64,000 nt of DNA from Planctomycetaceae bacterium (GTDB lineage Bacteria; Planctomycetota; Planctomycetia; Pirellulales; Pirellulaceae): contig JACKHM010000001.1 of the NCBI GenBank assembly GCA_020638995.1, positions 2,976,001 to 3,040,000 on the forward strand. The letters run 5' to 3'. The notes under the pieces were generated by a model. The model had not been told where the DNA came from. It saw only the letters and a list, made by a program, of their open reading frames with translations, and did no database searches. Each line of letters starts with the position of its first letter. The first letter of the stretch is position 1. The position numbers and the translations under genes were made by a program. Positions 26,716 to 35,601 of the stretch are shown here, piece after piece.

Positions 26716-28959
26716 CTACTTGGGGCCGGGCGGCAAGTGCTCGTACAAGAACTTGGTCATCAGCTCACGCAGGTGGCGCGTTGTATTTGTTCCTTCGCCA
26801 ATGCCGTGCCTGCGGCTTGGATAGGCCATCATTGTGAAGGCTTTGTTGTGGCGAACGAGTTCGTTGATCAATGCCTCGGTGCCCTGATAGTGACAGTTGT
26901 CATCGCCAGTACCGTGAACGAGCAGCAAGTTCCCCTTCAACTGATGTGCAAAGTTGATCGGCGAACCGTTGAAATATCCTTCGAAGTTGTCCTTCGGTAG
27001 CCCCATGTATCGCTCTTGGTAAATCGTGTCGTAGAAGCGTTGGTTTGGGACAGGTGCGATCGCGATCGCAGTGTGGTAGAGATCGGGAAACTTGAAGATG
27101 GCGTTCAGGCTCATCGATCCCCCGCCGCTCCAACCCCACACTCCGACGTGATTCGGATCGAGGTATGGACGTTGCTTCAACACCTCGCGTACGGCGGCGG
27201 CTTGGTCTTGTGCCGCGAGGATGCCGACTTGTCCATATATCGACTTACGCCATGAACGACCTCGTGGTGCGGGAGTACCACGACTATCGAAGCTCATCAC
27301 GACATAGCCCTGTTGCGCCAGCATTTGATGCCACAAATAACCGCTGCCGCCCCATCGATCCGTCACGGTTTGCCCGGCCGGTTCTCCGTAGACGTGGACC
27401 AGCAACGGATATCGCTTCGTTGAATCGAAGTTCGTCGGTTTGATGCACCAGCTATCGAGCTCAACTCCACCACCGAGATCGACGCGAAAGAACTCGGTCT
27501 CGCCGAGCTCAAGCCGTTTGATGTTGTCGTTCAGCTTCTGATTGTCGACCAGCGTGCGAAGTGATCGATGAGTTGGCAAGGCGATCAATTCCGTGGTGGG
27601 AAGCCGGCCGAACGCGGACCAGCTATGGATAGCATAGCGGCCCGAGGGAGCGATGTCGTAAGTGTGCCAGCCCGATTGGTCGGGAGGCGTCACTCGCTGT
27701 GCTGCCGTGCCGTCAAGATGGATGCGATGGAGGTAACACTGAGTCGCGTTTTCGGGCGAGGCAAGAAAGTAACACCACGGTTCTGCCGCCTCGACATGTA
27801 ACAACTCGATAACATCGTAGTCGCCATGCGTTACTTCTCGATGCTTAGTTCCACGGCGATCCACCAGTTGCACGTGCCGCCATCCCTCCGCTTCGCTGAT
27901 CCAGGTGAAACGCTTCCCGTTTGTGACCCACTTCATCTCGTCGTGAATGTTGACCCAAGCTTCATCGATTTCTTCGTGGATCGTTGTAGCATCACTTGTT
28001 TCAACGTCGATCAACATGACGCGATTCACCTTCTGTAGGCGATTCAATTGCTCGACTACGAGTTCGTCAGAGTTCTCGGCCCACTCCATCCGAGCGATGT
28101 AGTGATTGCGAGCGTCGCCGGGGATGTTCATCCAACGCGTCGTCTTTGTTGCGAGATCGATGACGCCAATTCGACATGCCGAGTTGGTTTCGCCCGCCTT
28201 TGGGTAGGCGATCTGTTGGGATTCGGGATAAACTCCGTCAAGATTGTTGACCAGCGTGACGCGCCGGACCTGACTGGTGTCGAGTTGCCAGAAGGCAATC
28301 CTTTGGCCGTCGGGACTCCAGCGGAAACCGTCTCGGAGGAAGAGTTCTTCTTCATAAACCCAATCGAAGGTCCCATTGATTATCTCGGGTGAATCGCGAG
28401 AAGTGAGGCGTGTGATGTGATGGGTGGCGACATCTTCGACGTAGAGATCGTTTTCGCGCACGTAGGCTACGCGAGTTCCATCCGGCGAGAACTTTGCAAA
28501 CATCAAGCTCGCTGCCGGTCCGTCGGCGCCCAACTGAGATAACTCGTGGCTCGACCGGTCCAATACCCAGTAATCACCACGCGTATTCCGCCGCCAGACG
28601 CGCTTCGAGTTGCTATAGATCAACAGCTTGGAATGATCAGTCGACAGCGCGAAGTCTTCGATGTGGATCGGAGCGGCATCGAATTCGGGACGGAGGTCCG
28701 CCGCGCGCACGAGCGTCGTCTTTGTGCCCGTCGCGGCATCATGTCGGACAATCTTTTGGCCTCCGCCGTCTGCGTTCTCAACGGTCAGATATGCGTCAGA
28801 GTTTTCGAGCCATCGTCCGGAGAAACGCTTTGCTTCGAATTCCCGTTTCCCATAGATGCGTTCTAACGTCAAGAGTGCCGGATTGGGCTTCTCGTCCGCA
28901 TGGACGAAGGGGACGATGAAGATAAGACACAGCGCACAGAGCCAAACAATTCGCAGCAT
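26716..28959 (-). CDS. Dipeptidyl peptidase IV-type S9 serine peptidase
   Basis: The 747-residue secreted peptidase has a signal peptide (VWLCALCLIFIVPFVHA), an N-terminal beta-propeller (DPPIV_N) with DWVYEEELFLRDGFRWSPDG, whose Glu pair binds the substrate amino terminus in DPP4, and a C-terminal alpha/beta hydrolase domain. The catalytic triad reads as Ser611 in GWSGGGS, Asp686 in HGTGDDN and His718 in SRRHG. Length and layout match bacterial DPP4 enzymes, which remove dipeptides (often X-Pro) from peptides in the periplasm. It converges on the multihaem operon with 15 bases between the stops, and appears to be transcribed alone. Confidence 0.93.
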   Translation of the reverse strand: MLRIVWLCALCLIFIVPFVHADEKPNPALLTLERIYGKREFEAKRFSGRWLENSDAYLTVENADGGGQKIVRHDAATGTKTTLVRAADLRPEFDAAPIHIEDFALSTDHSKLLIYSNSKRVWRRNTRGDYWVLDRSSHELSQLGADGPAASLMFAKFSPDGTRVAYVRENDLYVEDVATHHITRLTSRDSPEIINGTFDWVYEEELFLRDGFRWSPDGQRIAFWQLDTSQVRRVTLVNNLDGVYPESQQIAYPKAGETNSACRIGVIDLATKTTRWMNIPGDARNHYIARMEWAENSDELVVEQLNRLQKVNRVMLIDVETSDATTIHEEIDEAWVNIHDEMKWVTNGKRFTWISEAEGWRHVQLVDRRGTKHREVTHGDYDVIELLHVEAAEPWCYFLASPENATQCYLHRIHLDGTAAQRVTPPDQSGWHTYDIAPSGRYAIHSWSAFGRLPTTELIALPTHRSLRTLVDNQKLNDNIKRLELGETEFFRVDLGGGVELDSWCIKPTNFDSTKRYPLLVHVYGEPAGQTVTDRWGGSGYLWHQMLAQQGYVVMSFDSRGTPAPRGRSWRKSIYGQVGILAAQDQAAAVREVLKQRPYLDPNHVGVWGWSGGGSMSLNAIFKFPDLYHTAIAIAPVPNQRFYDTIYQERYMGLPKDNFEGYFNGSPINFAHQLKGNLLLVHGTGDDNCHYQGTEALINELVRHNKAFTMMAYPSRRHGIGEGTNTTRHLRELMTKFLYEHLPPGPK

Positions 28960-29051
28960 GATGATTCGCCAAAGGGTTGAAGTTGCACTTCGACGATAAT
29001 CTGAACGCGGCGCGTTGTCACTCCTTTACGCTTGGCTCAATCGCGCCGAGG

Positions 29052-29152
29052 GTAGGACGGGTCGTGACCCGGTATCCAGCGCTAGACCGACGTACGATTT
29101 CACGGTGGCCAATCCCGTGCCGCTGCAGATGCCGGGTTCCAACCCGGCCTAC
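29052..29152. repeat. Imperfect inverted-repeat element (GTAGG...CCTAC)
   Basis: The left arm at 29052-29072 begins GTAGGACGGGT and the right arm at 29132-29152 ends CCCGGCCTAC; each arm is itself near-palindromic (CGGGT/ACCCG). It fills most of the gap between the DPP4 gene and the decahaem gene, and supplies the stop codon of the latter. Confidence 0.75.
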
Positions 29153-32100
29153 CTTTGTGGTCCATACACGCGATAGATCGGGTCGAATGGATTGTCGCTG
29201 ACTTTCCAGACTCGACCGTCGCGCGAGTATAGCTTCTGTTGTTCTTCGCGGTTCATGGGCCGGGCACCGACGCGGCCGAACACGGCGATCTGGTTGCCGG
29301 ATTCGTCGACGGCCCGGTCACGATCAACGCCGCGCGAGATGGCCAGGGCGTGACCTTCCTTCGGCAGCTTGTAGCTGGCAACCAGCTGCGGTGTCGGTCG
29401 AGGACTGAAGCCGTCGTTGCCCGGCGTTTCGGCGGAAGTGAGTTGCACGACTCGCAGCCCGTTCTCGCCATCAGCCAGGTAGGCGAACTCGCTGACATAG
29501 GTGATGCCTAGCTGGACGTCATGCAAGTCGTTGATGCAACCATCGGCGTTATAGATCTGGTCGAGCTTTGGTTGGCTGGGATTGGTGATGTCGAGAATCA
29601 CGAGGCCTTGTGACCCGCCAGCGACATACGCATATGTGCGAGCCAGGTAGATGTTGTGAGCTTCGTCTAGCTCGAATGTGGCAACGAGTCGCGGTTCGTG
29701 CAACTGTGTAATGTCGAGCACCTTCACGCCCTCTTCGTCGCACACGAATGCATATCGGAACTGAGCGGCCACCGAATGGGGCTCGACAACGACGTCGTGG
29801 CCAAGCACCGCAGTGACCTCGGGGTGCATCGGATCTTCCAACGCCACGACGACCAACCCCGCTTCACAACAGATGTAAGCATAAGTACCCACGATCGTGA
29901 TGTTGTTCGCTCCATCCAGCAAACCGCCGGGATTGAAAGTCAGTTCGCGTTCGAGGAAGTTGTTCAGCGGATCACCATCCAGCAGCGTGGCGGCTCCGAC
30001 CAGGATCAGGCCCTCATACTTGTCCGTCACGTACAGGTGCGCGTACAAGCCGTGTACCGATTGTTCGTCGTTCTCGTCCGCGTGGGTCCGTGTTGGATCG
30101 GGAGCGATCGTGGTCGGCGCGGCGACCGCCGTGGCGTATTTGGTCTTGACGTAGAACTTCTGTCCAAAAGGCGATACGGGAGCAGTCGTAATGCGCTCCG
30201 AGAACGCTTTATCGTCGATGAACGCGATATCGAACACCCGCAACCCACCGGTACCGCAGGCGGCGTAGAGATACTCGCCGCGCGCTTGCACTTGCAGGAC
30301 TTCGGGCTTTCGGAACGGATGCACGATGCTATCGAGGATGTCTTTGCCGGGATGCTCGTGAGCGTGTTCGAGCCAACCGTCGCGTTCGACGTGCTCGTGG
30401 AAGTTGTCGGGGAACGCGAGTCGGTGCAAGTTGCTGCCGATCACGGCTTGCGGCTCGTTCTGTTCGGTGACCACGACGGCTTCAAAACCATGCTCGCCCG
30501 CCGCGACCCAACAGTAACGACCAATGAAGTTCGTATAGCCTGTTCCCTGCATCAACAACTGCGACATGATGGCGTTGTTGTCATCGTCTTTCGAGAGGTG
30601 GCAATCGCTGCACATTTTGGTCTCGGTCGTCCCGGACAGGTACTTCCCAGTACGATGGCTCTCGGGCGGTCCGCCGCGGACGGTGTGTGGCACATTGGTG
30701 CTGAACGCGATGCCGCTCAAGCCCTCGGCTGAAATCGTCTGTTGCTGTGTGTAGATGTTCTCGCGGTTCTGGTTGTAGGAGCTGACATGGATCGCGCACG
30801 ACGAGCGGGCGGGGCCGATGCGATTTCCGGTGACGTTACCATCCTTGGCAAGCATGAACACGTCGTCGCGCAAGGTTTGAAAGTTGTACGAGACGTAGTT
30901 GCGTGTCACGTCACCCAGGTTATGCAACGCTGGCATCTTCTGATTAGCCTTCTGCGGCAAGTGGCATCCGAAACAACTCGGGTTCCACGACGAGTGGCAA
31001 GCGATGCAGTTCATCGTTTTGCCATTGTGCGCGCAAGCCTTGCGACGCGGATCGCCTCCCCATTCCAATTGGCCGTCGCTTCCCATGCCTACCGTCTTGG
31101 CCATGTGCGACAACACGTTGTAGTGCTCTTCATCATTCGGATCGATCGTGGCAGCCGTTTGGACAACTTCCCAGGAAAGGTCCTTCTCCACCATGGAATT
31201 CTGATACAGCCGCTTGCCTCGCACCTCGAACCGCGGCTTGCCGAATGGTGTTCGCATCAGCAGAAGATTCGTACCCGGCTCGGGCGCGGCCGGACCGGTT
31301 GTCATCATTCCACGCCCGGCATAGATCCGCTGCGGAACGCTTTCGATGGTGTCGCCATGACAGTCTTCGCAAGTGATCTCAATCGCCGCACGCACTTCGC
31401 CGTACAACTTCGTATTGCCATGCACGTCTTGATTGAAGTGGCAATCGATACAGTGCATTCCCTTTTCCAGGTGGATGTCCATCAAATGCACAGGCGTGTC
31501 CGGTCGTTGTTTGCCGGTTTGCTGTTCTCGTTCGCTGGGTGGATGTAACGCCGCTTCGAGTTTCTCGGTACCGACGCCGCTCACCGGTTCGCCGCGATAG
31601 TCGAGCAGGTTTCCTTGCCGGTCTTTTTTGAATACGGCGCGAAAGACCCAACCATGGCCGTGAAAGTCGGCAAATTGCGTGTGGCGAGCTTGCGAATTCA
31701 GCTCGCTGACGTTGGCCAGAAACTCGGGATCGGACCACAACCCGCGAGCCGCCGCTTCCTCGGGATTTGACATTTGCGATCGAATCAGCTCTTCCGGAGT
31801 TGGGTCATGTTGTTCGTGCGGGTACATCAACTCGCCGTCCGTCTCGTTGTCCCACCACATGAACCCGAGATAACTGTTCATCACGTTGGTGCCGGGATGC
31901 ACGTGACAGACGATGCATTGACTCGTCGGAATCTGCAACGTGAACTTGTGCTCGATCGGGTGTCCTGGTTCGTGCTGCGAGATCGTCGGGTCGGTCGAAT
32001 GGCTCTGGCCCAGATTGCCGAACCGCGCGTAAGGCCCCGAGTGCACGCGCGAGCGATCGTTAGCATAGATCACGTGGCAAGCCGTGCATCCGCTGGAGCG

Positions 32101-33024
32101 ATAATCACCCGGGTGATCGTTCGTGCCGAGAAAGTTCAATGTCGGGTCGAGCAGTCGCGTCTTTTGCAGGCCGATGAAGACGGGGTCCGTCCGGTTTTGT
32201 GTGCCGAGTCCGCGGTCGCTGACTCGCTCGCGTGGTCGCCCGGGTTCTTCGAGTCGTTCGGGGATGCCGATCTCGGGACGGAAGCGACCGCCGCGTTCAA
32301 AGATACGCAGGATGTTGCCGGGCTGCGTGATCTCGAATCGAGGCAACGGGTCGAGATACGGCAAGATACCCTTCTGTGTCATCTCTTCGTGCGTCGGCGG
32401 AGGCACGGTTTGCAGTCGCTGCGGAACCCCATTCATGCTGTAACTCTCGCCATAGCGAGGCCACTTCTTCGGAATCGAACCGTTGTTGTAAAGCGCGGCT
32501 CCCCACAACATACAACCGTGCGTCATCATGCTCTTCTTGACGGCCAGCGTCTCGTGCGGGTGGCACTGGCCGCAGCTGATATGAGCGACTCGCAAATCGC
32601 CCGGATTTACGAAACGGATGAACTCGGGATCCTCGTGATTCAGCAGCGTATACGAACGAACCGGGTTTGCTGACGTCCGCCAGGCCTCCGGGAAAGCGGA
32701 GGCGACGTGCGCCGAGTCGATCGTCGTGCCATCCGGATTGCCGCCATGACAGTCGCAACAACCAAGATGCACGCTCGGCTTGTTGTGCATATCCTTAGCT
32801 CCCGCGTGGCATTGGACGCACCCATGGCTCTTGGCCAGGGCTTGCTCGCGAGTTTGCCGACGAAGATCGAAATTGCGATATTCCGCTGGAATCGGAAACG
32901 GATCGACGCTAGCAGTCGTGGGCAAAGTCTCGGGTTCTTGGGCGTCGAGCAGCGCTGAGAATGAAACTGCGATGAAGACGAACGCCCACGCAGCCCTGGA
33001 GTTTCGCCTGATCCATATATCCAC
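29149..33024 (-). CDS. Decahaem c-type cytochrome fused to an LVIVD-like beta-propeller
   Basis: This protein of about 1291 residues has ten CXXCH motifs spread over the first two thirds: CVQCH, CCDCH, CGQCH, CTACH, CIVCH, CIDCH, CEDCH, CIACH, CFGCH and CSDCH. The last third (from about residue 860) has repeats such as LRVFDIA, GLVVVALEDP, GVKVLDITQ and GLVILDITNPSQP, typical of LVIVD-type propellers. I use the GTG at 33024, which directly precedes a signal sequence (RAAWAFVFIAVSFSALLDAQ); the open frame continues to 33105, but that part lies in repeat-like DNA. It lies directly downstream of a beta-barrel gene. Together they could move electrons across the outer membrane; this is inference. 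Confidence 0.85.
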   Translation of the reverse strand: MDIWIRRNSRAAWAFVFIAVSFSALLDAQEPETLPTTASVDPFPIPAEYRNFDLRRQTREQALAKSHGCVQCHAGAKDMHNKPSVHLGCCDCHGGNPDGTTIDSAHVASAFPEAWRTSANPVRSYTLLNHEDPEFIRFVNPGDLRVAHISCGQCHPHETLAVKKSMMTHGCMLWGAALYNNGSIPKKWPRYGESYSMNGVPQRLQTVPPPTHEEMTQKGILPYLDPLPRFEITQPGNILRIFERGGRFRPEIGIPERLEEPGRPRERVSDRGLGTQNRTDPVFIGLQKTRLLDPTLNFLGTNDHPGDYRSSGCTACHVIYANDRSRVHSGPYARFGNLGQSHSTDPTISQHEPGHPIEHKFTLQIPTSQCIVCHVHPGTNVMNSYLGFMWWDNETDGELMYPHEQHDPTPEELIRSQMSNPEEAAARGLWSDPEFLANVSELNSQARHTQFADFHGHGWVFRAVFKKDRQGNLLDYRGEPVSGVGTEKLEAALHPPSEREQQTGKQRPDTPVHLMDIHLEKGMHCIDCHFNQDVHGNTKLYGEVRAAIEITCEDCHGDTIESVPQRIYAGRGMMTTGPAAPEPGTNLLLMRTPFGKPRFEVRGKRLYQNSMVEKDLSWEVVQTAATIDPNDEEHYNVLSHMAKTVGMGSDGQLEWGGDPRRKACAHNGKTMNCIACHSSWNPSCFGCHLPQKANQKMPALHNLGDVTRNYVSYNFQTLRDDVFMLAKDGNVTGNRIGPARSSCAIHVSSYNQNRENIYTQQQTISAEGLSGIAFSTNVPHTVRGGPPESHRTGKYLSGTTETKMCSDCHLSKDDDNNAIMSQLLMQGTGYTNFIGRYCWVAAGEHGFEAVVVTEQNEPQAVIGSNLHRLAFPDNFHEHVERDGWLEHAHEHPGKDILDSIVHPFRKPEVLQVQARGEYLYAACGTGGLRVFDIAFIDDKAFSERITTAPVSPFGQKFYVKTKYATAVAAPTTIAPDPTRTHADENDEQSVHGLYAHLYVTDKYEGLILVGAATLLDGDPLNNFLERELTFNPGGLLDGANNITIVGTYAYICCEAGLVVVALEDPMHPEVTAVLGHDVVVEPHSVAAQFRYAFVCDEEGVKVLDITQLHEPRLVATFELDEAHNIYLARTYAYVAGGSQGLVILDITNPSQPKLDQIYNADGCINDLHDVQLGITYVSEFAYLADGENGLRVVQLTSAETPGNDGFSPRPTPQLVASYKLPKEGHALAISRGVDRDRAVDESGNQIAVFGRVGARPMNREEQQKLYSRDGRVWKVSDNPFDPIYRVYGPQR

Positions 33025-33059
33025 TTCACAACATCCTTGTCTGAAGCTGTGGGTTGAAT

Positions 33060-33145
33060 GGCCACAAAGAACGCAAGAAACTACAAAAACGTAGCAGGAG
33101 CGCACTTTCGCTTCCTCTGCGAGCTTCTTTGTGTCTTTGGTGGCC
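33060..33145. repeat. Inverted repeat of the GGCCACAAAGA type
   Basis: GGCCACAAAGAACGCAAGAA at the left (from 33060) is matched imperfectly by the reverse complement of the right arm (33115-33145, ending CTTTGGTGGCC). It occupies the gap between the barrel gene and the decahaem gene. Confidence 0.7.
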
Positions 33146-33157
33146 TTCCCGAACCGC

Positions 33158-35338
33158 TCAATAAGTCAGGATGATATCGAGAAAGCTGGCGAAAAGTCCA
33201 TCGACATTCCCAGCGATCGGATTGTACAGATCCTTGAATCCGCCACCTGGGATCAATCCTGAGATGCCTCCGACCAAAATCACATTGTTGTTGTGATACG
33301 GTCGATACTCGGCTCCCAGGCTCAGATCGGTGCCGATGAAGTGCCCGATGTCGCTCTGAAAGACAAACTGTTCCAAAACTTCGGTTTGCTCGAACCAAAG
33401 GACATTGGCGTTGCCGATCAGCTTGAGCCGCGGAGTGATATCGGCGTCCATACCGAGGTTGACCAGGTAGAGGCCCGGATTCACGAAGTTTGTTTGGCCT
33501 TGAAATTTGCTTGACCGCAGGTTCGGAATGAGACTCTGCCGATTTACAAGATTCACACCAAACAACCGCACCATTTGCCGCTGCCAGTAACTGAACTCGC
33601 CGCCCGCAAAATTCGGATTGTCGAAGATGGCATCGAAGCCTCCGCCTTCGCCGTCATTGATATCATCGTCGCCCGAGGACCAGAACAGCGAACTACGAAA
33701 GCGAACCCAGTCGCGATCGTAGGACAGCTCAATCGCCGCCATCTGTGCGTTGATGTTTAACTCGCGACCGGCCAGCGGATTGAGTTCGTCCTTGCCAAAC
33801 GCCCAGTAGAATGCGTGACTGATGTTAAATCGATTGATATGTCCGTTGCCCGCCCAACCCACGTAGAAGGCATCAACCTGATGAGGCTGAAATACTCCGA
33901 CCGGATCGGGGCGAACGAGGAAATTGTTCTTGTCAAACTGCATAGTCGCCTGATCGCGGTTGTAATGAAAGCTGAGCTGCGTCGTGTAGCCGGGCCAGAT
34001 GAAGTCTTGGCGGTAGTAATTCGCGATGACGGTGTTCTGCTGTCGGTCGTCGAACGTGTTCAGCAGACTGTTTGTCTCCTTTTCGGTCTGATCGAACCAG
34101 ATGAGATTGAACTGGTCACGATTCGCGTTTCGGTTACCAAATAGGCGTACACTGCGATTCACGTCAGCAAAGATGAAACCACGGAAGTCGCTGACAAAGG
34201 GCTGAGATCCGGCTCGCACGGACACGAAATCATAGTTGGGGCTGAGGTCTGCGAGCTTCGCTTCGACAAACCATTCTTCCAAAGAAAAGTCTTGTCGAGC
34301 TCTTGTCGTCCCCGCATTTACGTTTGGATTGACGACGGCCAACTCGTCGACATCCAAATAGTTCAAGTTGAACACAGGAGTTACTTTGAGCCGCCAATCC
34401 ATCGGCTTGAACGCAGTATCACCGTGGAAAAGATCAAACGAGATCAGGAAGTTCTCTGAGTAAAAATACTGGTCGGGATCACCAAAGAACTCTTCTGCGA
34501 AAGGATTCTGTGTGCTCTCGAATGGCGTCGTCGGTGTTGGAACTTGGCGAAACTCTTGTAACGCCAAAGTGGATGCAGTCACATTCAGGAATGTATGCTG
34601 GCCGATGATCGGGTAGTCGCCCTTTAACACGTTTTGATTGTAGGGATCGATCATCCGACCGAACATGTAAGGCGAATCGTCCATCCAATCATTGGGCTCT
34701 TCGTTTCGGTCCCACTCCGGGAATCCAACCCGCCATAGGTCTTCAACGGGCACGAAGTGGCTGTTTGTCTGCGCCTCGGAGGGAATAACACTTGAAGGGC
34801 CTGAGAAACCGAGCGGTGCATCCGAGCCCCAGTCCAGCAGCGGTTCGAATTCGAAGTCACTCGGAAGAAGTTCTTCCTGCGGCATCGTCAGCGAACGCGG
34901 TCGCAAGACGTCGGGTCGGATGTCGTGTTCGCCCGGGATAATCGCCTCGGTCGGCGCCGGAAGATCGTCACTGACGGTTGTGTAGTAGCTCGTTGGCTCG
35001 ACGCCGCGCGGCATCGATTCATAGGTTGCGATGGGCAGTGCATTTCGGTTAGTCGTGAGCGATTCGCGCGGTACGACGAACTTTGTGGACGGCAATCGCG
35101 ACATGCTGCGCGGCAACTGTGTCGGCCTTTCGCCTGGCACTTGTGGGAAGATATTCGGCGGTGCAGCCGAGAGTTCGCGCACCGAGACAACTGCACCCAT
35201 CTCGAGCGATACCCAACAGCACAACGCTGCGAGGACGAGAAAGGAACAGCTGTAGCGAGTCGGTACTCCGGACACGCAGACCACAGCGCCGAGACGCTTG
35301 GTCAATGACCTCAAACTACTCACCAGTTGAATCACCAC
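33158..35338 (-). CDS. Putative outer-membrane beta-barrel (porin-like) protein
   Basis: The 726-residue protein begins with a basic region and a hydrophobic signal (YSCSFLVLAALCCWVSLEMGAVVS). After a Pro-rich linker, the part from about residue 230 is a run of amphipathic strands rich in aromatics and Asn/Asp, such as RLKVTPVFNLNYLDVDE, YTTQLSFHYNRDQATMQF and RLKLIGNANVLWFEQTE, with turns between. The final residues FLDIILTY end in Tyr, the usual C-terminal signature of outer-membrane barrels. I cannot name a family. Co-orientation with the decahaem gene, about 130 bases away with a repeat in between, suggests a functional pair. The GTG start at 35338 is provisional. Confidence 0.75.
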   Translation of the reverse strand: MVIQLVSSLRSLTKRLGAVVCVSGVPTRYSCSFLVLAALCCWVSLEMGAVVSVRELSAAPPNIFPQVPGERPTQLPRSMSRLPSTKFVVPRESLTTNRNALPIATYESMPRGVEPTSYYTTVSDDLPAPTEAIIPGEHDIRPDVLRPRSLTMPQEELLPSDFEFEPLLDWGSDAPLGFSGPSSVIPSEAQTNSHFVPVEDLWRVGFPEWDRNEEPNDWMDDSPYMFGRMIDPYNQNVLKGDYPIIGQHTFLNVTASTLALQEFRQVPTPTTPFESTQNPFAEEFFGDPDQYFYSENFLISFDLFHGDTAFKPMDWRLKVTPVFNLNYLDVDELAVVNPNVNAGTTRARQDFSLEEWFVEAKLADLSPNYDFVSVRAGSQPFVSDFRGFIFADVNRSVRLFGNRNANRDQFNLIWFDQTEKETNSLLNTFDDRQQNTVIANYYRQDFIWPGYTTQLSFHYNRDQATMQFDKNNFLVRPDPVGVFQPHQVDAFYVGWAGNGHINRFNISHAFYWAFGKDELNPLAGRELNINAQMAAIELSYDRDWVRFRSSLFWSSGDDDINDGEGGGFDAIFDNPNFAGGEFSYWQRQMVRLFGVNLVNRQSLIPNLRSSKFQGQTNFVNPGLYLVNLGMDADITPRLKLIGNANVLWFEQTEVLEQFVFQSDIGHFIGTDLSLGAEYRPYHNNNVILVGGISGLIPGGGFKDLYNPIAGNVDGLFASFLDIILTY

Positions 35339-35601
35339 CAGAGTTTCGCGCGAAGTGGTAAAGTCTTCTGGTTGTATCGGTTATGCGATCTCTGTGGATA
35401 AAGCCGTTCATCGCGATTCTGCATACCGAAGAGTCTTCCTGGGGGCGTCTTGGACGTTTGAATTGTCTCAAACGCCAAAAAAGTGATTTTCAACTTCGGG
35501 CTGGGTAGACTGGGATGGTTGGTGCAATACATCGATCGCATGCTGCTAGCCCCGCTATCTATCGGAGCCGATGCCTGCGCACACCTCGAGCAAAGATCCT
35601 C

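Noticed and set aside
29698..30732. Plus-strand open frame of about 344 codons, and similar at 31774-32673
   Set aside because: Both lie antisense to the decahaem-propeller gene; composition is that of a shadow frame.
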